DNA of 6,404 nucleotides from an uncultured Lachnospiraceae bacterium (GCA_902803245.1 CADCPJ010000368.1:1-6404); one strand, 5' to 3'. Numbered from the stretch's first letter, positions 1 to 6,279 are shown. Numbers and translations are program-made. Notes: generated by a model not told the origin, from the letters alone.

Positions 1-327
1 GAGGGCAAGCCCGCGGAAGTGTGCCCGGTCTGCCACCAGAGGCTGATCACGATCACGCCGGGACGCGGGACGACAGTGGAGTGCCCGATCTGCGGCATCG
101 AGGGGCAGCTCTCCATCGCGGACGGGGAGATCCGGGTCGAATTCTCCAAAGCCCAGCAGGACCGCGCCCGCGGCACATTTGCCGGACTTCGCGAGCACAC
201 GACGGAGATCCAGGGCTTCGGCGCAATCTGCGGCCCGAAGATCATGGCCAACAAGGAGAAGCTCGACGCCCTCATGAAGGAGCGCATCAAGGGCTTCGAC
301 GAGGCGATCGGAAATCCGAAAGCCTGA
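1..327 (+). CDS. Probable flavodoxin-family NAD(P)H-dependent oxidoreductase, C-terminal 108 residues (5' end outside window)
   Basis: The frame is open from base 1 to a TGA at 325-327, so this is the 3' part of a larger gene. No start codon in the window is convincing: the GTG at 19 lies inside the cysteine module and has no ribosome binding site. Visible residues include CPVC (fragment residues 8-11) and CPICG (28-32), a CxxC-X16-CxxC pattern like a zinc ribbon. After it come a beta-rich GxLxI..GxIxVxF stretch and a helical, charged tail. From memory, this arrangement matches the C-terminal extension of Clostridia 'flavodoxin family' FMN reductases (CPVCH...CPICG..G.L.I..G.I.V.F). The flavin-binding part would lie upstream and is not seen, so the enzyme assignment is inference. 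It could instead be another zinc-ribbon protein. It runs in the same direction as the transporter, 254 nt upstream, with no clear terminator between them. Confidence 0.6.
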   Translation, partial: EGKPAEVCPVCHQRLITITPGRGTTVECPICGIEGQLSIADGEIRVEFSKAQQDRARGTFAGLREHTTEIQGFGAICGPKIMANKEKLDALMKERIKGFDEAIGNPKA

Positions 328-370
328 AGGAAGCATCGGTCCGCCCGGACACCCCGGATGGCATCTGTCA

Positions 371-396
371 CATTTTTCGAGGATGGGTTAAAAATG
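371..396. repeat. AT-rich inverted repeat, possible operator
   Basis: CATTTTT (371-377) and AAAAATG (390-396) form a perfect 7-bp inverted repeat around a 12-nt centre. It lies in the non-coding region ahead of the transporter operon, shortly after the upstream gene ends. The arms are A/T only except for the outer C/G, so it would make a weak RNA hairpin. A DNA-binding site for a dimeric regulator is the more natural reading. The sequence does not match an operator I recognise. It may be chance in an AT-rich patch. Confidence 0.25.
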
Positions 397-449
397 AACA
401 ATTCTTTATGACCTTGAAATCGGGAGGGTGCCATAAGAGGACCGTATGA

Positions 450-464
450 AACAAGGAACTTGTT
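450..464 (+). other. Small leader hairpin (first of an abutting pair)
   Basis: AACAAG (450-455) pairs with CTTGTT (459-464) around a GAA loop, giving a 6-bp stem. Its 3' end directly touches the next, stronger hairpin that starts at 465, so the two could stack coaxially if transcribed. As DNA, the same bases form a short palindrome that could be a protein-binding site. Confidence 0.4.
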
Positions 465-493
465 CGCCCGGTGCGTGAATCTCATGCAGGGCG
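465..493 (+). other. Strong leader hairpin upstream of the binding-protein gene
   Basis: CGCCC (465-469) pairs with GGGCG (489-493). After a 2-nt GG bulge (470-471), TGCGTGA (472-478) pairs with TCATGCA (482-488), with one G-U pair and an ATC loop. This makes a 12-bp stem. No T-run follows, so it is not a simple intrinsic terminator. Possible roles are a stabilising 5' leader structure, part of a regulatory RNA, or, if transcription starts downstream near 510, a DNA operator overlapping the promoter. I do not recognise a known riboswitch class. Confidence 0.5.
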
Positions 494-503
494 CGAGTAA
501 AAT
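475..503 (+). promoter_or_regulatory. Weak sigma-A-like promoter candidate for the transporter operon
   Basis: TAAAAT (498-503) matches the -10 consensus at five of six positions. At 17-nt spacing the -35 position would be GTGAAT (475-480), which matches only three of six. A start near 510 would give a leader of about 70 nt. The -35 half lies inside the hairpin at 465-493, so this promoter and a transcribed hairpin are mutually exclusive readings. No better-matched pair is evident in 328-560. Confidence 0.25.
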
Positions 504-508
504 AAGGA

Positions 509-540
509 CAACAAAGCAACAAAGAAACAAAGAAACAGGC
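509..540 (+). repeat. Tandem octamer repeat CAACAAAG in a T-free leader tract
   Basis: Successive 8-nt units read CAACAAAG (509-516), CAACAAAG (517-524), AAACAAAG (525-532) and AAACAGGC (533-540), the last one decayed. The surrounding stretch 504-545 contains no T at all, so in mRNA it cannot form A-U or G-U pairs within itself. It sits about 25 nt before the Shine-Dalgarno sequence. An unstructured, A-rich region here could act as a ribosome standby or translation-enhancing leader; that role is inferred. Confidence 0.55.
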
Positions 541-581
541 AGCAATACTAACACCATACTCATTAAAGGAGGAAAAAAGGA

Positions 582-2171
582 ATGAGCTTTAAAAAGGTAT
601 TAGCATTTGGCCTCGCGGCTGTCATGACATTCTCTATGGCGACCTGCGCATTTGCAGACGGTGAAGTCAAGAATGCAAACGAAGACCCCGCGAACACTCA
701 GGTCACGGATGAGACGATCGTGATCGGGCTGTCCTCTGAGCCGTCAGCCCTGTGGGCCATCGGTTCCGGCAAGGTCGAGAACGAGCTGGTCATCGTCCAG
801 AACGCTCTTCAGGACACGCTGGTCAAGGTTGACAGGAACACGGGAGAGCTGCTTCCGAACCTGGCTACCGAGTGGGAGTGGGTTGACGACACGCACTGCA
901 AATTCACTCTGCGCGACGATGTCACGATGTCAGACGGCACACCTCTTGTGGCGGACGACGTGGTCTATACCGTCAATGCGGCTCTGGAATACAGCCCGAA
1001 CAATGACTCCGGCGCATATTTCACAGAGGCGGTTGCCGATGATGAGCACACCGTGACCATCGGCTTCACGACAGCGGCTCCCGATCTTCTCAAGATGCTC
1101 TCCTGGGGGAACTTCGGCATCGTCAGCGAGGATGAGGTTACTGCTGCCGGCGGCGTGGAAGCTGCTATAAAGAACCCGGTCATGGGCTCCGGCAAGTACC
1201 GCTTCAAGGAGTGGAACAGCGGACAGTCCATCGTTCTTGAGAGAAACGACAATTACTGGAATCCGGATTACAAGGGCTACTTCAAGGAGATCAAGTTCAT
1301 CTTCACGAACGATGCCGCAGCCCGCGCGATGGCAGTCCTGTCCGGCGACAGCCAGGTCGCCTATGACATGCCGATCAGCATGGCTTCCACCTACAAGGGC
1401 AATGACCAGGTCAACCTGATTGCTCATACCTTCGGACAGAACACAAGGCTCTATTACAACCAGGGCGAAAATGCTGGCGCGACAAAGGACATCAAGGTCC
1501 GCCAGGCGATCGACAAGGCCCTTGACTTCAACGCCATCGCAGGCGTCGGCACAGCCGGCATGGGCACGGAAGTTCACAGCTACTTCCCGAATGAGAGCCC
1601 CTATTATCATGACATGTTCACAGCCGAAGAGCGCGCACAGGACATCGAAGGCGCGAAGGCCCTCCTTGCAGAGGCCGGCTATGACGACAGCAACCCGCTC
1701 GAGCTGACCATCATCGGCATGCAGGATCAGAACGATGTCTTCACCGTTATGCAGGCAAACCTTGCACAGGCAGGCATCAAGCTGAACATCAACATCGTTG
1801 ACACACCGGCCTTCGTGGAAGGCGTGGCATTCAAGAACGCTTCCTATGACCTGGTTCATGTCGGCGACCTCGTTGACGCCAGATATCCGGCCATGATGGT
1901 CTTCTTCAAGCAGGGCAACATCGACACCTTCTGCATCGGCGGACCGAAGTTCACGACTCCCGAGCTCGAAGCGAGCATTCAGGAGTTCATCTCCGAGCCG
2001 GATGAAGAGAAGGCAAAGGAAGAGGCGCTCGCCATCGAGCAGACCTTCAAGGATGGCTGCTGGTACTCCAACACCTATGCTGAGATGCATGCAGCTCTGA
2101 CAGCTAAGGACATCAAGGGCTACACCACAATCGAGCGCGGATTCCTTGACTGCACAAACTTCTACAAATAA
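582..2171 (+). CDS. Family 5 (peptide/nickel type) ABC transporter substrate-binding protein
   Basis: This is the extracellular solute receptor of the importer. At 529 residues it has the usual length for SBP_bac_5 (DppA/OppA-like) proteins. The ATG start is set by a perfect AAAGGAGG (565-572) with a 9-nt spacer. Residues 1-25 are a signal peptide: K4-K5, a hydrophobic core, then MATC-AFA-D. Residues 108-131 hold the family hallmark, a lipid-free beta stretch followed by SDGTPLVADDVVYTV. The C-terminal lobe, with conserved-looking YY, helical E/A-rich and GCWYS segments, is intact to the TAA. The sorting signal is ambiguous: Cys22 is preceded by M-A-T rather than a normal lipobox, while A23-F24-A25|D26 is a good signal peptidase I site. 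Gram-positive binding proteins of this class are normally lipoproteins. It is the first gene of the operon, separated from the permeases by 204 nt with strong hairpins. The ligand (di- or oligopeptide, nickel chelate or other) cannot be deduced. Confidence 0.93.
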   Translation: MSFKKVLAFGLAAVMTFSMATCAFADGEVKNANEDPANTQVTDETIVIGLSSEPSALWAIGSGKVENELVIVQNALQDTLVKVDRNTGELLPNLATEWEWVDDTHCKFTLRDDVTMSDGTPLVADDVVYTVNAALEYSPNNDSGAYFTEAVADDEHTVTIGFTTAAPDLLKMLSWGNFGIVSEDEVTAAGGVEAAIKNPVMGSGKYRFKEWNSGQSIVLERNDNYWNPDYKGYFKEIKFIFTNDAAARAMAVLSGDSQVAYDMPISMASTYKGNDQVNLIAHTFGQNTRLYYNQGENAGATKDIKVRQAIDKALDFNAIAGVGTAGMGTEVHSYFPNESPYYHDMFTAEERAQDIEGAKALLAEAGYDDSNPLELTIIGMQDQNDVFTVMQANLAQAGIKLNINIVDTPAFVEGVAFKNASYDLVHVGDLVDARYPAMMVFFKQGNIDTFCIGGPKFTTPELEASIQEFISEPDEEKAKEEALAIEQTFKDGCWYSNTYAEMHAALTAKDIKGYTTIERGFLDCTNFYK

Positions 2172-2200
2172 TATACGACTCTTAGCGATTTCCTGATGAA

Positions 2201-2226
2201 AGCGCTGCATATTGCATGCGGCTGCT
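2201..2226 (+). other. Inter-cistronic hairpin 1 after the binding-protein gene
   Basis: GCTGCAT (2204-2210) pairs with ATGCGGC (2216-2222), including one U-G pair, around an ATTGC loop. AGC (2201-2203) then pairs with GCT (2224-2226) past a bulged T2223, for about 10 bp. It begins 30 nt after the binding-protein stop codon and has no T-run after it. It may work with the stronger hairpin at 2245-2275. Confidence 0.45.
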
Positions 2227-2244
2227 GACTTACGGAAGTGTTTC

Positions 2245-2275
2245 CGGCGCCATGAAGGGAACCTTCGTGGCGCCG
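2245..2275 (+). terminator. Strong inter-cistronic hairpin: partial terminator or mRNA-stabilising stem
   Basis: CGGCGCCA (2245-2252) pairs with TGGCGCCG (2268-2275). It continues through a U-G pair and GAAGG/CCTTC to a GAA loop, about 14 bp and very stable. The following bases, TCATTCT, are only a weak U-tract, so full termination is unlikely. Between a binding-protein gene and its permease genes, such stems classically let some transcripts stop, or shield the upstream message from 3' exonucleases, giving excess binding protein. A smaller competing stem, CGGAA (2233-2237) with TTCCG (2242-2246), overlaps its first two bases. Confidence 0.7.
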
Positions 2276-2375
2276 TCATTCTGTGAAGCTTCTCCAAGCA
2301 GATAAGAGGTGCGGCGGTGCCTTTTAAAGCGGCAGGGAGGCTGAAGCAGGTAGAACAGATATTAGGAGAACGAAT

Positions 2376-3341
2376 ATGGTCAAATATATCATTAAGAGAC
2401 TTCTTCTCCTGATTCCGATCATTCTGGGCGTGTCTGCCATCATTTTCACACTGAAGACCCTGACTCCCGGCGACCCGGCGAGACAGATCCTCGGAAACGA
2501 TGCGACAGAAGAGCAGATTCAGGCGAAGAGGGACGAACTGGGCCTCAACGATCCGGCTATTGTCCAGTATTTCCGCTATATCGGCGGTATTGTTCACGGA
2601 GACTTCGGCAAGTCCTACAGAACAGGCGAGCCGGTTATCTCGGAGATTCTGCCGAGACTTGGGACCTCCGCCATTATCACGCTGGGTGCGGTGGCGATCG
2701 GCGCCTTCGTCGGTGTATTGCTGGGCATATTGTCAGCCTTGAAAAAATACACCTGGGTCGATTCCCTCGTGCTGGTCATCTCGATGTTCTTCCAGTCGGT
2801 GCCGGAATTCGTCGTCGCTCTGGTCCTCATCATGATCTTCGCGGTGAACCTGCATGTGCTCCCGGCAACGGGAATTGACTCGATCAAGGGATATATCCTC
2901 CCGATGGCCACGATCGGCCTGGCCTCCGTCGCGAACTACACGCGTATCACGCGCTCTTCCATGCTGGAAGTCCTAAGTGAGGACTATATCCGCACGGCGA
3001 GAGCGAAGGGCCAGACGGAAGGAAATATCACCTTCCACCACGCGCTGAGGAATGCGATGATCCCGGTTGCCCAGTCCATCGGCACGAACATCGGCAACTC
3101 CATCGGCGGCGGCATGGTCATCGAGACGGTGTTCGGCATCCCCGGCGTCGGCAAGTACATCGTCGACTCCATCACCCAGAGAAACTATCCATCGGTCCTC
3201 GGCGGCGCCCTGATCATTGCGATCGTGCTGACAGTCATCAACCTCATCGTTGATGTCAGCTTCGTCATGATCGACCCGAGACTGAAGACCACAATCATCT
3301 CCGGATCCTCGAAGAAGGCTCCGAAGAAAGCTGCAGCGTAA
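2376..3341 (+). CDS. dppB: Peptide/nickel-type ABC transporter permease, DppB/OppB family
   Basis: This is one of two membrane subunits forming the translocation channel. Its 321 residues match the family (about 305-340). The ATG is preceded by AGGAG (2364-2368) with 7-nt spacing. Family landmarks appear in order: the first membrane helix at about 9-27, LTPGDPA (29-35), the large external loop with GDFGKSYRTGEPV (75-87), then further helices from about 98 onward. The cytoplasmic EAA loop at about 202-212 (EDYIRTARAKG) docks onto an ATPase. GIPGVGKY and a final helix ending in MIDPR follow. After DPR there is a polar tail of about 20 residues, ending in a lysine/alanine-rich SSKKAPKKAAA, longer and more basic than usual. 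Its partner is the permease gene 14 nt downstream. The symbol reflects family membership; peptide specificity is not proven. Confidence 0.93.
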   Translation: MVKYIIKRLLLLIPIILGVSAIIFTLKTLTPGDPARQILGNDATEEQIQAKRDELGLNDPAIVQYFRYIGGIVHGDFGKSYRTGEPVISEILPRLGTSAIITLGAVAIGAFVGVLLGILSALKKYTWVDSLVLVISMFFQSVPEFVVALVLIMIFAVNLHVLPATGIDSIKGYILPMATIGLASVANYTRITRSSMLEVLSEDYIRTARAKGQTEGNITFHHALRNAMIPVAQSIGTNIGNSIGGGMVIETVFGIPGVGKYIVDSITQRNYPSVLGGALIIAIVLTVINLIVDVSFVMIDPRLKTTIISGSSKKAPKKAAA

Positions 3342-3355
3342 GGGAGGAATGAAAT

Positions 3356-4264
3356 ATGGCAAAAATGCATACTCCCGCGATGGAGCGGATTGAGAGAAAG
3401 AACGCGAAGAGAAAGAAACCCGTGAATTCCACGCCGGCCTATGAGTCCTGGAAGCGCTTTAAGAGGAACCCGACGGCGCTCATCGGTCTCGTGGTCGTCA
3501 TCATCCTGATCCTCATCGCGATCTTTGCTCCGCTGATCGCACCTTATGACTACCAGGCGCAGGATTACACTGCCATGATGCAGGCCCCCAGCTCCGCACA
3601 CTGGTTCGGAACGGACCAGTTCGGCCGCGATATCTTCAGCCGCTGCATCTACGGCGCGAGATACTCCCTGCTGATCGCCCTCTTCTGCACGATCGCAGCG
3701 CTGTTCTCCGGCGGACTTCTCGGAATCATCGCCGGCTACTTCGGCGGCAGGGTGGATACGGTCATTATGAGAATCATGGATATCTTCCAGGCGATCCCGA
3801 TGATCATGATGGCGATGTGCATCGTCGCCGTTCTCGGAAACGGCATTCCGCAGCTGGTCGCGGCGATCATGTTCGCATCCATGCCTACGATGGCGAGAAA
3901 CAACCGCGCCGCAATTCTGCGTGTCCGCGGCGCCGATTACATCGAGTCCTCTGAGGCGATCGGCGTGGGACAGGTACAGATGATCTTAAAGCACATGATC
4001 CCCAACGCGGTCGGCGTCATGATTATTTACTTCGTCGGCTTCCTGGCGGTTTCCATCATGATGATGTCTTCCATGAGCTACATCGGCGTCGGCCTTGCAG
4101 CTCCGACTCCGGAGTGGGGCCTCATCCTCAATGACGGCAAGTCCTATATGACGACAGCGCCGTACATGATGCTCTTCCCGGCTCTCATGATCATGATCAC
4201 CTGCTTCGCATTCAACCTGATGGGCGACGGTCTCCGCGACGCGTTCGACCCGAGACTGAAATAA
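3356..4264 (+). CDS. dppC: Peptide/nickel-type ABC transporter permease, DppC/OppC family
   Basis: This is the second channel subunit, pairing with DppB; 302 residues is normal for the family. The ATG at 3356 follows GGAGG (3343-3347) by 8 nt. An earlier ATG at 3349 is out of frame. A basic cytoplasmic N-terminus (about residues 10-37) leads to SWKRFKRNPTALIG (31-44), the OppC-type N-terminal signature, and helix 1 (about 42-62). The periplasmic-side motif HWFGTDQFGRDIFSR (82-96) is diagnostic. Further helices lie at about 104-128, 146-161, 164-180, 217-240 and 268-290. The EAA loop, with EAIGVG at 200-205, contacts an ATPase. YIGVGLAAPTPEWG and the terminal MGDGLRDAFDPRLK are also typical. 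The stop codon is embedded in the next gene's ribosome binding site, so translation is probably coupled. Confidence 0.94.
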   Translation: MAKMHTPAMERIERKNAKRKKPVNSTPAYESWKRFKRNPTALIGLVVVIILILIAIFAPLIAPYDYQAQDYTAMMQAPSSAHWFGTDQFGRDIFSRCIYGARYSLLIALFCTIAALFSGGLLGIIAGYFGGRVDTVIMRIMDIFQAIPMIMMAMCIVAVLGNGIPQLVAAIMFASMPTMARNNRAAILRVRGADYIESSEAIGVGQVQMILKHMIPNAVGVMIIYFVGFLAVSIMMMSSMSYIGVGLAAPTPEWGLILNDGKSYMTTAPYMMLFPALMIMITCFAFNLMGDGLRDAFDPRLK

Positions 4265-4276
4265 AGGAGGCAGGAG

Positions 4277-5305
4277 ATGAGCGATAAGAGTTTGACAAGA
4301 AATGCGACGGACAAGATCCTTGTGCTCAAGGACCTCGTGATCCACTATGAGACGGACGAAGAAGTGGTGGAAGCCGTAAACGGCATAGAGCTCGAGCTGG
4401 AAAAGGGCAAGGTTCTGGGACTCGTCGGGGAGACGGGTGCCGGCAAGACCACAACGGCTCTCGGAATCATGGGACTTCTTCCCCCGAAGGTCGGCCATGT
4501 GGTACAGGGCTCGATCTGGCTTGAGGGAGAGGACCTGCTCCGGAAGACCGAGAAGGAGATGCGCTCTGTCCGCGGAAAGCGGATCAGCATGATCTTCCAG
4601 GACCCGATGACGGCTCTCAACCCGGTCAAGACGGTGGGCGACCAGATCGCCGAAGTTGTGCTTTTGCACAACCACTGCTCCAAGGCGGAAGCCATGAAGA
4701 GGGCCCAGGACATGCTGGCCATGGTCGGCATTGTCCCGGAGCGCTATAAGGAGTATCCCCATCAGTTCTCCGGCGGCATGAAGCAGAGAATCGTCATCGC
4801 GATCGCGCTCGCCTGCGAGCCGGATCTCCTGATTGCGGACGAGCCGACCACGGCTCTCGACGTCACGATCCAGGCGCAGATTCTCGACATGATGAGAAAG
4901 CTGCAGAAGGACAAAGGCACGTCCATGATCCTCATCACCCACGACCTCGGCGTCGTGGCCGAGATGTGCGATGACGTGGCCGTTATGTATGCCGGCCAGA
5001 TCGTGGAATACGGCCCGCTCGAGGAGGTCTTCGACCACCCGAAGCACCCGTACACCAGGGCGCTCTATAAATCCATCCCGTCTCTCGACAAGGACGTGGA
5101 GAGGCTGCACGTGATCCCGGGCCTCGTTCCGGACCCGGCGAACCTTCCCGCCTACTGCTCTTTCTATGAGAGATGCCAGGAGAAGTGCGACAAGTGCAGG
5201 GAGTTTGAGCCCTGGGCCGTGGAAGCGGCGCCCGGCCATGTGGCCAAGTGCATCCAGTACACGCCCGAGTGGCCTCAAGACGTGAAGAAGGGAGGAGAGG
5301 AATAA
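4277..5305 (+). CDS. dppD: Peptide/nickel-type ABC transporter ATP-binding protein, DppD/OppD family
   Basis: This cytoplasmic ATPase subunit works as a heterodimer with DppF; 342 residues is typical. The ATG at 4277 follows AAAGGAGG (4263-4270, overlapping the previous stop codon) by 6 nt. The nucleotide-binding motifs are complete: Walker A GETGAGKT (51-58), Q-loop Q108 in MIFQDP, signature FSGGM (164-168), Walker B LLIADE (184-189) with catalytic Glu189, D-loop TALD (192-195) and switch His222. The C-terminal oligopeptide-transporter domain holds HPYTRAL (257-263) and the cysteines C294, C300, C307 and C325 (CX5CX6CX17C), plus an extra C304. Equivalent cysteines bind a [4Fe-4S] cluster in studied Dpp ATPases. 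The signature is FSGGM rather than LSGGQ, but the key Ser and Gly residues are kept. Confidence 0.95.
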   Translation: MSDKSLTRNATDKILVLKDLVIHYETDEEVVEAVNGIELELEKGKVLGLVGETGAGKTTTALGIMGLLPPKVGHVVQGSIWLEGEDLLRKTEKEMRSVRGKRISMIFQDPMTALNPVKTVGDQIAEVVLLHNHCSKAEAMKRAQDMLAMVGIVPERYKEYPHQFSGGMKQRIVIAIALACEPDLLIADEPTTALDVTIQAQILDMMRKLQKDKGTSMILITHDLGVVAEMCDDVAVMYAGQIVEYGPLEEVFDHPKHPYTRALYKSIPSLDKDVERLHVIPGLVPDPANLPAYCSFYERCQEKCDKCREFEPWAVEAAPGHVAKCIQYTPEWPQDVKKGGEE

Positions 5306-5307
5306 TG
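5291..5307 (+). promoter_or_regulatory. Ribosome binding site and TAATG overlap that fix the dppF start
   Basis: GGAGG (5291-5295) lies 9 nt before the ATG at 5305, and AGAGG (5296-5300) lies closer still. The dppD stop TAA (5303-5305) and the dppF ATG (5305-5307) share one base. This arrangement favours translational coupling and argues against the in-frame GTG at 5248, which would need a 58-nt overlap and lacks a comparable site. Confidence 0.8.
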
Positions 5308-6270
5308 GCTGAGAATTTATTGGAAGTCAAAAACCTGAAAAAGTATTTCTTCACTCCCCGCGGAACCCTGCACGCTGTCGACAACGTGACCTTCAACATC
5401 GAGAAGGGCAAGACCATCGGCATCGTCGGCGAGTCCGGCTGCGGCAAGTCCACTCTCGGCAAAACCCTGATGAGACTGCACAGTGCGACGGACGGACAGG
5501 TCCTCTACAAGGGCGCGGACATCGCCAGTATGAACATCAAGGAGTTCAAGAAAAAATACCGCTCCAACATCCAGATGATCTTCCAGGACCCGTATGCATC
5601 TCTTGACCCCCGCATGAGCGTATTCCAGCTCGTACAGGAACCCATCAGGGTCCAGAACAAGAAAATGCCGAAGGCCGAAGTGGAGAAGAAGGCCAGGGAC
5701 ATCATGGAGTTCGTGGGTCTCGCCAAGAGACTTGAAGGCGCCTACCCCCACGAGCTGGACGGCGGCCGCCGCCAGAGAATCGGCATCGCCCGCGCCCTGT
5801 CCTTAAATCCGGAGTTCATCGTCTGCGACGAGCCGGTATCGGCTCTGGACGTCTCCATCCAGGCGCAGATCCTCAACCTCCTGCAGGATCTGCAGAAGGA
5901 GAGAGGCCTCACCTATATGTTCATCACCCACGACATGTCCGTCGTGAAGCATATCTCCGACGACATCGCGGTCATGTACCTCGGACAGATGATCGAGAAG
6001 TGCTCGGCAAATGAGATCTTCCGTGACACGATTCATCCCTACTCCCAGGCGCTGCTCTCCGCCATCCCGATTCCGAATGTGCACGAGAAGCGCGAGAGGA
6101 TGGTGTTAAAAGGCGAGCTGACGTCGCCGATCGACCCGAAGCCCTGCTGCCGCTTTGCGGCGCGCTGCCCCTATGCGACGGACAAGTGCCTCGCGGAGGA
6201 GCCGGTTCTTCGGGAACTGAAACCGGGTCACTCCGTGGCCTGCCACTTTGCGGAGAAGTTTATGAAATAA
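5305..6270 (+). CDS. dppF: Peptide/nickel-type ABC transporter ATP-binding protein, DppF/OppF family
   Basis: This is the second ATPase of the importer, 321 residues from the ATG at 5305. The family's conserved N-terminus (LLEVKNLKKYF) starts just after this Met, which supports the choice. Motifs are Walker A GESGCGKS (42-49), Q-loop Q94 in MIFQDPYASLDPR, Walker B FIVCDE (171-176) with Glu176, D-loop SALD (179-182) and switch His209. The signature reads LDGGR (151-155) instead of LSGGQ: the serine that normally touches the ATP gamma-phosphate across the dimer is Asp152. I recall this LDGGRRQR form in other Clostridia DppF-like proteins, so it is probably a subfamily trait rather than damage. 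C-terminal cysteines C282, C288, C295 and C313 have the same CX5CX6CX17C spacing as in DppD and probably bind a [4Fe-4S] cluster. It is the last gene of the operon, followed by hairpins. Confidence 0.95.
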   Translation: MAENLLEVKNLKKYFFTPRGTLHAVDNVTFNIEKGKTIGIVGESGCGKSTLGKTLMRLHSATDGQVLYKGADIASMNIKEFKKKYRSNIQMIFQDPYASLDPRMSVFQLVQEPIRVQNKKMPKAEVEKKARDIMEFVGLAKRLEGAYPHELDGGRRQRIGIARALSLNPEFIVCDEPVSALDVSIQAQILNLLQDLQKERGLTYMFITHDMSVVKHISDDIAVMYLGQMIEKCSANEIFRDTIHPYSQALLSAIPIPNVHEKRERMVLKGELTSPIDPKPCCRFAARCPYATDKCLAEEPVLRELKPGHSVACHFAEKFMK

Positions 6271-6279
6271 TGAAAGCCA

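Noticed and set aside
394..411. Five-codon ORF (MNNSL) in the leader
   Set aside because: It has no properly spaced ribosome binding site and is too short to support.
414..419. TTGAAA as a -35 box
   Set aside because: No -10-like hexamer lies 16-18 nt downstream; that area reads G/A-rich.
21..449. Open frame of 142 codons overlapping the partial upstream gene
   Set aside because: It is the +2 shadow of the frame carrying CPVC/CPIC. Its product is Arg/His/Gly-rich without any domain.
509..540. Octamer repeats as a CRISPR or mobile element end
   Set aside because: The units are contiguous 8-mers without spacers, and no associated genes or target duplications are seen.
930..2597. Long minus-strand open frame (555 codons) opposite the binding-protein gene
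   Set aside because: It is a mirror of G/C-biased codons on the real + strand gene. It crosses the hairpin-bearing gap into dppB and shows no recognisable domain.
3349..3351. ATG just before the dppC start
   Set aside because: It is out of frame with DppC and only 1 nt from the GGAGG site.
3986..5278. Minus-strand open frame of 430 codons opposite dppC/dppD
   Set aside because: The composition is that of an antisense shadow (rich in Arg, His, Asp, Leu), with no family motifs, and it lies opposite two genes with complete diagnostic motifs.
5248..5304. GTG at 5248 as the start of dppF
   Set aside because: It would overlap dppD by 58 nt and add a 19-residue Arg-rich extension foreign to the family. 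The ATG at 5305 has good ribosome binding sites and a TAATG junction.
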